A stretch of 64,000 nt of DNA from NCBI GenBank assembly GCA_934047225.1, contig OW203992.1:19829501-19893500 (forward strand), read 5' to 3'. Shown here in pieces: positions 13,345 to 24,271 of the stretch. Numbering within the stretch: the first letter of the stretch is position 1; the number at the start of each line of letters is the position of its first letter. The notes beneath the pieces were generated by a model. It saw only the letters and a list, made by a program, of their open reading frames with translations, made no database searches and was not told the origin of the DNA. A program made the position numbers and the translations under genes. Origin of the DNA: Ypsolopha sequella. Taxonomy: Eukaryota > Arthropoda > Insecta > Lepidoptera > Ypsolophidae.

Positions 13345-14161
13345 ACAACGTGGTCAATGGTATAGAACAACTATAGTACGCGCCAATCTTTTAGTCGCCT
13401 CTGATTGAGTTACGAGTGCAAGCTTGCGCAGGTACAGTCAAGGAAACAATAATATGAACGGTTGATTATTAAATGTTTACTATAAGTGGGAAGGTGTACT
13501 TGTTGTACCTACCTATTTAATATATATTTATTATTTTAGTGCAATCTTAACTGTTTAAATAAAACAAATTAATATAAACACCATTTTCCTACATGGTCGC
13601 CTTAAAACGCTATAACGACCGCGAGGCATAACAACAACAATAAACTTTAACAAACTAAATCAACAAAACAACAAATAAAGGCAACACAAACAGATTCAAC
13701 GATTAACTTAACGAATCAGAGAATTTTTTCCATGAACGTACTTTTCATGCAACGCGCGCGTGTGTAGTGTACGGACGTAGCACTAACACTAACGCATAGT
13801 GTTGACACCTGCTACATGGCGAGTGGGGGGTGTGGTGTGGCACGCAGGCGGGTGTGCTCCGCGCCCTCGCTCCTGTAACGTCCCCCTGACACCGTAAAAC
13901 GGCTAATGCGTCGATTCTTGGGGCTATCTTCAGAGGCGCCTAAAAGATTGGCGCGCACTGTACATGGAGCCAAACCCGAAATCTCAAAAAAAAAACTGTC
14001 CTTCCATACATTTTGGCCGAGCGGCATTGCATTTTTCTATGAAACAGTAAAAAAATTTTTTCGGGATACAAGTTTTGTTCCTTAGTAAAAGTTGTTTTAT
14101 ACCATTGACTTAATAAGCTCTTCAAATATGGTTAATTACACCTTTCTGTTACACGTTGTAT
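13345..14161. mobile_element. Fold-back MITE of the 2.5-kb family, interrupted
   Basis: Left piece ACAACGTGGTCAATGGTATAG, right piece from about 13,955 (TGGAGCCAAACCCGAAATCTC ... AATATGGTTA, then CTTTCTGTTACACGTTGTAT). About 550 bp between them (13,390-13,950), including a GC-rich stretch, is not part of the 2,519 element. The open frames here are repeat sequence. Confidence 0.55.
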
Positions 14162-14348
14162 ACTTTCTGTCTCTCGTCATGTATGTTCCGTAGTAACTAG
14201 AGAACCACTGAACGAATTTGGATGCGGTTTTTTTTATTATCATCGTAGTAATACTAGTCAACATAGAGCTATGAAGAGCGTTGATAAAATAATTGCCAAG
14301 CCGAAAGATTGTATAAACCACAGCCGAAAGGCTAGTATGTAGATAAAC

Positions 14349-15300
14349 TAAGGGGAATACATCCGCCAACGATCTTGAGTCGGCCTGTGTCGGTATAAAT
14401 ATCGACAAAACTATATTGAAATAACGTTTATATCAGCGTGCATTGCATTCATCGCATTGGACGATCGCTGGGTTTCCCGATAGCGCAAAATAAGAGATAA
14501 TAATATCTTTAGCTAGGACGTGATGAAGGTAAAAAAATATATACTTCGGTTCTGTAGATCTAAAAATTTACAATAATTTGGTGAAAGAATCTTTAAAATC
14601 ATTTCAGACATTCGGAAGTAGAAAGAGAATTTTTGCGAAAATCATATGAAACTTTCGATTTTTTTGTCAAAAATGACAACAGCAAATAAAATGTTACACT
14701 TGAACTTTATTTTTGACTTTAAGGCGATTACAGTCGCCAAATTAGCAGCTCGATGTTTGTCTGTATGAATATTGACGGAAACGACATTGAAATAACGTTC
14801 AAATCAATGCACAATGCGTGGTGGCTGTTACGACACTCGCTGCGTCCTTGATAGGGCAAAATAGGAGAAAATAATACTTTTCACATGGGCGTCATTGTTC
14901 GATTGAATAATTCTATGTTATATTTATAGCTATCAAGTTTATCTATTTATCAAAGCATAAATGAATTAAATCACCTAAGCCGCTTAGGAGCAGTAGGAAA
15001 TTCAAGCCAAAAAACACCATTCAGTTGAAACAATTTTTCATATAGAAGTTTTGGTGGTACGAAAAAGAAAAATGTTGCATATGTTGTCTTAGAGTTGATA
15101 ATCCATAATACATTTTTTAAATATTTTTGGTTTGGCCATAAAAGAGGAGTAGGCTTTAAAAAGTACCCATTTGGCGGTATTAAGGGCCTTAACATGCCTA
15201 TCATATATTATTTTTAAATTATCCCACCCGTGTGGGAGGAGTAGGCCTTCAAAGACAGGTCCAAATTGCAGTTGGAGTTTGTATTCACCTCAAGTAAGGT
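14349..15300 (+). mobile_element. Nested cluster of TTAA-MITE family 2 copies
   Basis: A first copy starts near 14,349 (CTAAGGGGAATAC) and is interrupted at 14,719 by a second beginning TTAAGGCGATTACAG. Both carry the block ATATTGAAATAACG-like ... GCGCAAAATAAGAG-like. A further TTAAGGGCCTTAA lies at 15,180-15,192, and the outer right end (CCCACCCGTGTGGGAGGAGTAG) runs to about 15,300. Boundaries inside the nest are approximate. Confidence 0.55.
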
Positions 15301-15375
15301 ATATCACTGTCATGGATTAGGACTCGCGCCCTGAGGGTTCCGTGCCATTAAAATTAGTTCCATCCATCCATCAGC

Positions 15376-15740
15376 CTAGTTCGTCCACTGCTGGACATAA
15401 GCCTTTCCAGGACTTTGCCACTCCTGGCGGTCATCCTGGAAGAATTGCCCATACTCACACACGCTGGGCAGGCAGGTTGGTGTGCGCGTTGCCGGAACCC
15501 TCGCACCAGTGACGCCGCTGCCCGTCACCAGTCTGTTATTAGGGATGGATATACCGCCATCCATCGGCCCCAGGCATAGTGGGCCTCCTGGTTTTTTGTT
15601 TGTGAGCTGTCCTCTTACTCTCCCCCGAATTACTTCGAGGGGGTCTCCAAGAAAGATGGTGGTACCTCCACAGTCGAGCCCGGCATCAGCTTTACCACCT
15701 ATGGCCGGAGGTCCGCGTTGCTCTAAGTTGTTAAGTCATT
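15376..15740 (-). pseudogene. RTE-type LINE, C-terminal fragment
   Basis: The minus-strand frame ends EWQSPGKAYVQQWTN-stop, the common C-terminus of lepidopteran RTE elements (…W..L...AYAQQWTD type). GC content is higher than the surroundings. The plus-strand open frame over it is an artefact. Confidence 0.6.
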
Positions 15741-16480
15741 AAGTAATTTCAGTAATCTAAAAATTCCCATACTAAAATAAATAATTACATAACCTTCTCC
15801 TAGAATTCAATGATTAATCAAGATTAACTTTAATCGTCTTTTGTTTTGAGAAAGTTCAAATACCATCTTCAATGTAGACAAACCAACAAAAGTGATGCTT
15901 CTTCGCACTGATCAATGATATTATAAGATCATCTTTACTTCTTCTTCTTAAGGCTTCTACCAACGCCAACGACCTTGAACTAAGTAACTTTTTAACCATT
16001 TTATACGGCAACTATAGCATATTTCAACAGAAGAAAAATACATAGTAATCTGTATGATACAAATAATGTGGTTTTTCCTGAATTTCATAACAACATACAG
16101 AAGTGAAGCAAGAAAATTCCAAGTTTACCCTTATTTCTCGATTTTTTGTTCACTTGTAACAACATAACTGCTGTAGTTTTTATTGAAACAGTATGAAAAT
16201 GTATAAACTTCGAGACAAAATAATATAAAATGATTTGGTTTTCTCAGTTCTTGGAAATTAATTTTATTTTAGATAAAATAAATTAAAAACACACTATTTT
16301 CGCACATGTTTTAATATGGTTTTGTTCGAAATTTCAACCACCACGAATCAAATTGCTAACTTTTCCGATGGAGCCACCTTAACGTCATGGTATAATAAGT
16401 CGGGGCGGATTTACTAACACTCTCATGGAGTTTTTAAATTTATCACGGATGTAGAGAAAAAAATATTTTATCAGGAAGCG

Positions 16481-16905
16481 TTAAGGCGATATGTAAAAGT
16501 TTTAGGGTCCATGTTACTCCATATGCGAAAAAACTCTCAGTACGAGAGGTAGGATTCGAGGAAAAATTGCAAAAAGTAGGTTTTTTATTAATATAAAATG
16601 TATTAAAGTTGCTATCAAAATTTCGTTTAACCAGGTCTTAGATACTATTAAAACCCACCAAATAAAATATAATTGCAGTCCATATGTCATTCTAAATTGT
16701 AAAACCAGGAGAATTGGTGTCGAAAAAGAGCTCATTTCGATAAATATTTGTATTAAGCCGAATTTCTCTAATCGCGTTTATGTTTAAACGGATCCCTAGA
16801 AAAAGACTCCAAAACTAATATAAAATTTTATCAAAATAATACCTTCTCTACGGAAGTTGATATGCAAATTCTAAAAGTGTAGTTTTTTTTTCTGTGGCTC
16901 CTTAA
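16481..16905 (+). mobile_element. TTAA-MITE family 1, copy a (425 bp)
   Basis: Begins TTAAGGCGATATG and ends near GGCTCCTTAA. Shares its whole length with copies at 18082, 20219, 35596 and, more diverged, 29030 and 39747. Hallmarks inside are CCCTGTTACTCCATATGCG, GTGCGAGAGGGACGGATTCG-like and TCTATCGAGCCGAA-like stretches. TTAA ends with GGCG-type inverted termini suggest a piggyBac-type non-autonomous element. No coding capacity. Confidence 0.8.
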
Positions 16906-17617
16906 AAACTATGCCACATATATTGCAAATTTAAAATACTGTGGTATAAAGCTATCAGTTAAAATTTTAAACTGAGATATCTATTCTGAAAAATTTTTTT
17001 TGATTATTTTAATTGCTATTATTTGTAGGATTTACACAACACGACCGCTATTACTAAATAAATTAAAAAATAAATGATAAATACGCTCTTAGTTTTTGAA
17101 AAATATTTAATGATGCATATTTTAAAACTGGCCTTCACGGAGCCTTTATGGTGTACTATCTACTCATTAGTTGCAACAAAACATGAGAAAGTTCTTCTAA
17201 CAACAGCGGTGCTCATGTAACTTTTTACCGTTTACAAGCTTTATTTATGTCACTTCACTAGTCCAGTTCCTGTTGCTGTTATAATATTTTCAATTTGGAT
17301 AGGCCAACATTTCTCCATTTCACTTCTGGTTTCATTCCCATGTTCTAAGAGCATTACAATCGAAGCAGAGACAAGCAGTAGACAAACAAACAAAGAGACA
17401 GCGGCCCCGCCCTCTACCGGCTCTCGCATACCAATGCATACGCAAATGTTAATGAAATTGCTACTCAATGACGGGCCAGTTTAGATAGGGCCCGTAGTAG
17501 TGCTGTCGGAGTTGGAATCTTGTAACAGCCACTTTATAGGTAAACTATGTTTTCATACCAATGTTAGATACTTTAGTTTCTCAACATAGAAATTAATAGG
17601 GTCTCATCATAGGAAAT

Positions 17618-17865
17618 ACACAGGGCGAAAACTGGCGATGGTACTCGTACACACGAAAATATTTCGTAAAAAAAATTGAGAAATTAGAAAAAAAACAGTC
17701 ATTTTATACATTTTGGTCGGGTAGCTATAATTAACCGAAAGGTTATGGAACAGCTGATTTTTTTTGGTGATTCATGAGTTGTCTTCTTAGTAAAAAGTTG
17801 TTCTTATGGACGAGTACTATTGCCAGTTTCCGGCTTCCGCAACTTCATATTAACACCCAGTATAT
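17618..17865. mobile_element. MITE with GCAGAAGCCGG ends, inverted copy
   Basis: Contains TATACATTTTGGTCGGGTAG, GGAACAGCTGATTTTTTTTG and CCGGCTTCCGCAACTTCATA, matching the 7,652 element in reverse. Confidence 0.6.
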
Positions 17866-18081
17866 TACGCAGGTATGTTCTTTATCGGTTCTATTTAAAA
17901 CAAAAATGGGTGATTTAAGCTAGTACTAAAGAATGCAAATAACTAAGTAAATATAACGTGTGAAATTAAGGGTTGTTCCTATCGGGTCAGTGGTCCGATG
18001 CAACGGCAACGGAGTATAAACGATACTCTATGGACAAACGTGTGTTCTGAAAAACTCACTTTATTGAGATACGACAGTTAG

Positions 18082-18490
18082 TTAAGGTGATATGTAAAAG
18101 TTTTAGCGTCCCTGTTACTCCATATGCGAAAAAACCCTCAGTGCGAGAGGGATGGATTTGTGGAAAAGTAGCAAAAAGTCGGTTTTTTATTAATTTAAGA
18201 TGTACTAAAGTTGCTATAAAATTTTCTTTTAACCAGGTCCTGGATACCGTTAAAACCCATCTAATAAAATATAATTGCAGTCCAAATGTCGAATGAGAAT
18301 TAGTGTCGAAAAAGACCTAATTGCAATAAATATTTCTATCGAGCCGAATATCTTCAATCACTTTTCTGTTTAACAGATCCCTAGAAAAAGATTCCAAAAA
18401 TAATATACGATTTTATCAAAATAATACGAGTACATTATTTAGTAGATATGCAAGTTCTAAAAGTGTCGATTTTTTTCCGTAGCGCCTTAA
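18082..18490 (+). mobile_element. TTAA-MITE family 1, copy b (409 bp)
   Basis: Starts TTAAGGTGATATG and ends GTAGCGCCTTAA. Full-length relative of copy a. A short open frame inside it is only the repeat read through. Confidence 0.8.
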
Positions 18491-20218
18491 AACTGCTACG
18501 ATATGCATTTTATGTTATGAGATTGTGGTAGAGTTCTTTTTTTTAATGCATTAGTTGCAGACAAGTATGCCGAGATTAAACATCTTCAAAATATGAATGG
18601 TCATGTAAAAAGGGACCTGAAGGAATTTGGCAAACTGAAGATTTCAGAGATAAGTTTTAAAATTCGTTTTCGTCTGGATAATGTACCACTTCAAGTCCCC
18701 TCACATATATTTCCATGTTGCACCGGGCCAAGTAATATTTATTTCATCAAAAAGTTAGAGTGAGATACGTGAGATTCGCATCATCATTATATTTTTACTT
18801 TTGCTATCTGGGCTTTGTAGTTCAAATCAAGAAAACCACTGATCAATAGAATCAATAGATCAATAAATCGCTCTTCAAGGCAGTTTTACTAACAAACCAA
18901 ATTAAAGAAATTTGATAATTTGATGATAATTTGATAATTTTCTCATTCCACTGTACGAAGGTAATGTGAAAGTTATTAAAATTTTGTATTGATAATAAAA
19001 GCTCTCGTTGGTCTAATACAATAATAAGCCTTAGAATTTTACAAAAAGATAAGAATATCTTATCCTCCAAATAGTTAACACAAAGGTAAGTGAAAAAAAT
19101 TAACCTCTCTACGAGTGTGTCAGAACCACAGATATCATATATTGTTGGAACACAAATAAGATTATCCATGGACTTCAGGATTTGCATAAAAGGTCGCTAG
19201 GTAACCGGAGACGAGAGGCCGATGACGCTGCACATTGCGGGGAAGGCCGAGGGACGAGCCGGGCGATGGCCCATGCCTATTCATGAGCAGTGACGGCTGC
19301 GCCCACGGCCCCTCACTCCTGCCACATTTGAATAAATACAATTAACTTGTTTGTTTTACTCGCCCCGACCTCGCCTTCCGGCGAGCACATTCCTCAATTT
19401 GACACGGAGACAAATAAGCAATCACATAACTTCATAACTTCGGCGCACCCAAAACAGATCAATGGCGAGGTAGGAAACAATTTCACAGGTCGAATAATAT
19501 TCAAATTGCGGCTAATGGTCATATTCGGCAGCTCTGGCGCGGCGCGGCGGTGAGTCAAAGGCACAGAGAGTCGGCGCGCCGCACTCTCATTATCTCAACA
19601 CCATCGCACACTCACATAACCCATTCCTTTTTTACCAGACACTTCCATCTCGTTCTCCGACCCAGCCGAGAGAAAGAAGCACGATCGTTTAAACTAAAAT
19701 CGAGTCGGGGCGTTCCTTTGACGATTTATCATTTAGCGTTGCCTACAGACATTATTTGAAACGCATTAAAATCGCGGTTGTAGGAAATTTGTCGGCATCG
19801 AAATGAGTACTCCTCTAGAGTGCATAATTTATCGCTTAAACCACATCCGGTGCGAGGCTGCGATTAGACTAATTACCAATTCATTGACGAAGATGATCGT
19901 ATCTGTACTTGAAGATGTGAATAAAGCTAATCCATTATAATTGGAGTCGACCTTTAAAGATGATCTCAAATAGGACTATGATGATCTTATTTTTAATGAC
20001 TGTCTTTTACATCTGTGTTCCATTAACTATATTACAACTTTTCAAGAGCTTTCAACAGACCTCCTGAAACTCCACCGCCTCTTCACGCGTGTTTAATGAT
20101 TTTAAAAGGAATGTATTTGTAGCTGTGTTTAGAAAAAACAAGATACGAATAACAAACAATATAAAAACAAAGTTCAGTAGAAGATAACTAAAAAAGGAAA
20201 TACGCCAAAAGGATACAC

Positions 20219-20661
20219 TTGAGGCGATATGTAAAAGTTTTAGCGTCCCTGTTACTCCATAATGCGAAAAAACCCTCAGTGCGAGAGGGACGGATTCGTA
20301 GAAAAGTAGCAAAAGTCGGTTTTTTTATCAATACAAATTGTACTAAAAATGCTATCAGAATTTCGTTTAACCAGGTCCTATCTGTATCCTATCCACTATG
20401 TGTGTTAAAACCCATCTTATAAAATATAATTGCAATCCATATGTCATCCTAAACTGTCAAACCAGGAGAATTGGTGTCGATAAAGACCTCATTTCAATAA
20501 ATATTTCTATCGAGCCGAAATTCTCCAATCGCGTTTCTGTTTTAACAGATCCCTAGAGGAAGATTCCAAAAATAATATACAATTTTTTCAAAATTATACA
20601 TTATTTACCGAAGTAGATATAGAAGTTCTGAAATTGTCGATTTTTGTCCGTAGCGCCTTAA
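20219..20661 (+). mobile_element. TTAA-MITE family 1, copy c (443 bp)
   Basis: Left end is TTGAGGCGATATG (one change in TTAA) and right end is CGTAGCGCCTTAA. Full-length. Confidence 0.8.
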
Positions 20662-22686
20662 ATCAGCTATTTGCCTTACAGAATATGCTTTGGATGGCGC
20701 TGGTTTTCAGACCTCCATTAAGATTTAAATCACCAAGGGCTAAACGCTTGGAGTGCACCAGTTAAAATGAATTACCTCACTATTCCGCACTCCTGCCAAA
20801 AGCTGGCGTTAATTCTTTCAAGAAAAAAACCTCACTGTTTCTAGACAAGTGGTTATTTTCACCGCCAACAAGTTCTCGGCCAGCATTGCCTGAGGAAGCT
20901 GTCACGCGCGGTACGAGCAAGTGATGAATATGTATTGGCAGACCGCGGCGCCTTGTAATTTGATACTCGCCGGTAATTATTTACGTGAGAATGGCTCGCA
21001 GCCCCCTCCCCCCTGCCCGCCTCTATCCCGGGAAATCTCTGGAACGAATCGTTGATTGCGCGAGAGATGCCGCCGCCTGATTGCTGCGCACGCTCCGACG
21101 CTCAGCCAGATCGATAGCTCCACTGACTTTCTAGGCATTCGTCGTTTCAGCAGATCTCCAAGAACCTTCCAGATTCTAATTCCAGAAAAAACGAGCCTAA
21201 TACTCGGTCTAAGAAGATAATAAATGCAACTGACTATTACATCACAAAATTTTAACCAAAAAGCCTCAACTAAATAAGAGGACGTGGCAGATAAATCACA
21301 TCTTATTAACACGGTAGTTTAGCATGGCTCTCGGTATATCAAGTTTTATTTTTATCTTTCAAAGAAATCTTCGGGTGTCGGGGTGATGACGGTTGTTTTG
21401 ACTTGTCCTGACATTTGCGTGTTTTAAAACTGCTTCTTGGCTGTTGGATACCGTGCTGACCTCTCGATTCTTACTATAAATGCGTTATTATTCTAAGATA
21501 AATGCCAAACTTAATAGCTACTTAATCGAGTTAGTTACTTAACGAGTAACGCCCATTTCTTCGATTAACGGCTAATTTTATTGGCAGTGAAAGAAGGAAA
21601 TAAAACTAATTTCCAACTTAATCACAAAGGTCATATCACTTAAAGTAAAAAAACTGTAGCTGTTTTGCTTGTTCTGTACTTATGATTCTTTGTTTTTACG
21701 AAAGCTCGAAGTTTTTATTCATCCATAGTATTCTCAAGTTTATAAACGAAACAAACGACATGAAGCGCCATCTCTCAAAACGACTTAGAACTATTAAGAA
21801 TGTTCTCGTGGGCTCGTTTAAAGCTCTACCTTGCGCCTCAAACCAAAAGCTCTCGCACTCGCAGTGTTTGTTTTTCCTACCGACCGACACCAGCATTCAC
21901 TAAAAGTTTTCATTAACATTTCCTGTTTCTCCAAACATCCAGTTAATTGTTAAACATAGCTGAACCCAAAAGCATGTTTGTTTTATCAACAAAATGTTAA
22001 ATGGCCCTCTTTCAATAAGTGGGCACGTTATAGATAGACTCGGTGTAGTCGCTACGACCGCGGCAGGGCAGGACGCCCCGCGGCGCCGGGTGGCCCCTAA
22101 GCACACACAGACCGCGGGGCGCCGCGCCTGCCCCACACTAATAACACCGTCTTTCCCTTGACTTATTCCAAACCAGTCATCTCTTCTTTTTTTTTTCATA
22201 AATTCCTTTTTTCACCCTGCCAACCGAACCACGAATATTAATAATACAACGTATCTCTGATGATAGTAATCCTTCATCTGTATTGTCTTTTGGCAGTTTC
22301 GTGGAATAAAGTATGTTATTCTCTTGCGATGTGATATCTGAACGTCATAGTTATAAATGGCATCGCTTAAAATCGTTTAATACTCTCTACATCACGGCGA
22401 TATTAATTTAGTTCGCTTGAGTGGAGCAGGCCCGGTGCCAAGCCACCAGTGGAATGTAAAATGACGGATTACTGACCGATGAAGATCGAAAGATAACTAA
22501 CTGCTCGAGATCTCTAGATTCTTTCACTGCCCTTTGGACCCACCTACACCTGTACCTTATTCCGATCGAAATAAATTATACTAATTATACCCTAGGAGTT
22601 CATTCAGTAGACTGATGCTGCTGTGCCGCTGCTGACTTTAATATTATGCCATTGGCTCAACGAGAACTTTTCGTTACTAAGCGACT

Positions 22687-22700
22687 GTTGTTATGGTAAC
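22687..22700 (+). promoter_or_regulatory. RFX X-box upstream of tilB
   Basis: The 14-mer GTTGTTATGGTAAC fits the insect X-box consensus RYYNYY-N(1-3)-RRNRAC at every position, with a 2-bp AT spacer and near-palindromic half-sites. It ends 69 bases before the tilB ATG. RFX factors switch on ciliary genes through such sites close to the start, so both position and gene identity support function. It is inferred from sequence alone. Confidence 0.75.
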
Positions 22701-22769
22701 TAATTTGATTATTTGAAAGGCTTATACTAAAAGTGTAAAATAAATAAATCTAATAGCAATCTTTGCAAC

Positions 22770-24071
22770 ATGGTTCGAATTACAGTTGACTTAGTGCGTA
22801 AAAAAGCTGAACACCATGACCGAGAACTTGCACCGCTTGAAGAAATCGCCTTACATCAAGAAAACATTGAAAAAATCGAGTTTATCCAAGACTGGTGCCC
22901 AAAACTAAAGATTCTGCTCATGCAAAGTAACCTGATTGCGAAAATGGAAAACCTGAATAAACTTAAACATTTGCACTATCTCAACTTGGCGCTGAATAAC
23001 ATAGAAATTATTGAAAACCTAGAAAGGTGCGAATCTTTACAAAAATTGGATCTTACTCTTAATTTCATTGGAGAAATCGTGAGTGTCGAAAGCTTGGTCA
23101 ATAACTACAACTTACAATATCTATATCTCACAGGAAATCCCTGCACAGATTATGATAACTACAGAAGCTTTGTAATTGGAACTTTACCACAGCTGACCTC
23201 TCTTGATGGAGCAGACATTGAACGATCAGATAGAATTAAATCTTTGCAAAATCTTCCAGTCATCCGATCAGACATTATTTTTGAGCAGGAAAATTATAGA
23301 CATCAGCGTAGAAAACAAAAACAACGACTAGAAAGAGACATCAACAATAAATGGGAATTTGAATACAAAGAAATGGATCCCGATGAAAGAAATAAGAAAT
23401 TTTGGGCCGAGAAGTGTGAGCATGCTCCTGAAGTACGTTATGAAATGGAACGAATGAGGCAATTAAAATTAAAATCCTATGAAACTGAGAAAAAGACAGA
23501 AAAAAAGCGAGAATACAATTTATTTGCACCTGATGGTCGACCATATAACATCAATCAGGCAAAAATTAATTTTACATTTAGCGACTGGGAGCCAGATAAA
23601 TACACTGTGGACTTAGCAGTGTATAAATATCTCGATACAAGTCTGGTAGATGTCGATGTCCAGCCGAATTACGTAAGGGTTATCATAAAAGAGAAAATAT
23701 TTCAACTTCATTTACCAGAAGAAGTTGATATTACCCATTCCACTGCGCAAAGGTCAAAGACTACAGGACATTTAGTAATAACAATGCCTAAAGCCAACAT
23801 TATAGTTAAAACACCTTTATTAAAAGAACAAGAAAATATATTCCAAGCACAGTTATTTAGTGAACACAAAATAGATGATTGCCATTTAAGGTCAGGACAA
23901 TCCAAAAGGGAATATTTAGAAATTGGGCCAGACCCAGTTAATGTTCTTGACTTCACGAAGATGACACAAACGAGATCAATTCCCGCACATATCGATCCAA
24001 GACTTAAGCTAGGTGAAAAGCAACCTTCTCCAGGATTCGTGGATGACCCTGAAGTACCCGATCTTATTTGA
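22770..24071 (+). CDS. tilB: Dynein axonemal assembly factor TilB / LRRC6 / DNAAF11, intact, single exon
   Basis: A 433-residue open reading frame with no intron. In order it shows leucine-rich repeats (about residues 22-125, e.g. LKILLMQSNLIAKMENL and LHYLNLALNNIEIIENL), an LRR cap with NPCTDYDNYR (123-132) and LPQLTSLDGADI (139-150), a charged coiled-coil segment (about 170-250), and a CS/p23-like beta domain (about 265-350). It ends in the short acidic tail DDPEVPDLI that is typical of this family. Length and domain order match LRRC6/TilB. The family acts in the cytoplasm in pre-assembly of outer and inner dynein arms. In insects it is needed in chordotonal sensory neurons and sperm flagella. 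The start is the first ATG of the frame, preceded by CAAC. A perfect RFX X-box lies 70 bp upstream and an AATAAA lies about 190 bp downstream. Vertebrate orthologs are multi-exon, so the lack of introns is worth noting, but no poly-A tail or flanking duplication suggests a retrocopy. Confidence 0.96.
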   Translation: MVRITVDLVRKKAEHHDRELAPLEEIALHQENIEKIEFIQDWCPKLKILLMQSNLIAKMENLNKLKHLHYLNLALNNIEIIENLERCESLQKLDLTLNFIGEIVSVESLVNNYNLQYLYLTGNPCTDYDNYRSFVIGTLPQLTSLDGADIERSDRIKSLQNLPVIRSDIIFEQENYRHQRRKQKQRLERDINNKWEFEYKEMDPDERNKKFWAEKCEHAPEVRYEMERMRQLKLKSYETEKKTEKKREYNLFAPDGRPYNINQAKINFTFSDWEPDKYTVDLAVYKYLDTSLVDVDVQPNYVRVIIKEKIFQLHLPEEVDITHSTAQRSKTTGHLVITMPKANIIVKTPLLKEQENIFQAQLFSEHKIDDCHLRSGQSKREYLEIGPDPVNVLDFTKMTQTRSIPAHIDPRLKLGEKQPSPGFVDDPEVPDLI

Positions 24072-24259
24072 AAAGAATCAAACTGTAGAAACCTCACATT
24101 AAAAAAGAAATGCAGCTGCAAATGGATAAAAATTGTTTGTCAAACGCCTATCTAAATTGTATAGCAGATGCTAAGCCGTGAAACTAAAACTTTTAACTAT
24201 TCAGTTACTTAAGGCGTTCTTTATAAAATAAGTATATTTTTTGTTGCACTCTATGAAAT

Positions 24260-24265
24260 AATAAA
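24260..24265 (+). promoter_or_regulatory. Poly(A) signal of tilB
   Basis: AATAAA on the coding strand, 189 bp after the tilB stop codon, followed by a T-rich stretch (TTGTTTTTTTATTT). It implies a 3' UTR of about 210 nt. Confidence 0.6.
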
Positions 24266-24271
24266 AGAATT

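Larger units (their letters stand above)
15741..22686. other. Intergenic, upstream of tilB
   Basis: Outside the three TTAA-MITEs and the 17.6-kb MITE I see only spacer. GC-rich islets at 19,195-19,330, 19,520-19,570, 20,990-21,130 and 22,040-22,130 interrupt the AT-rich background. They show no convincing exon structure. Confidence 0.5.

Noticed and set aside
18852..19187. 111-codon minus-strand frame as a gene
   Set aside because: AT-rich, Ile/Leu-rich random composition, no start context or motif.
20977..21312. 111-codon minus-strand frame as a gene
   Set aside because: No domain and no splice partners; composition follows the local GC islet.
23708..24121. 137-codon minus-strand frame
   Set aside because: Antisense shadow of the tilB coding region.
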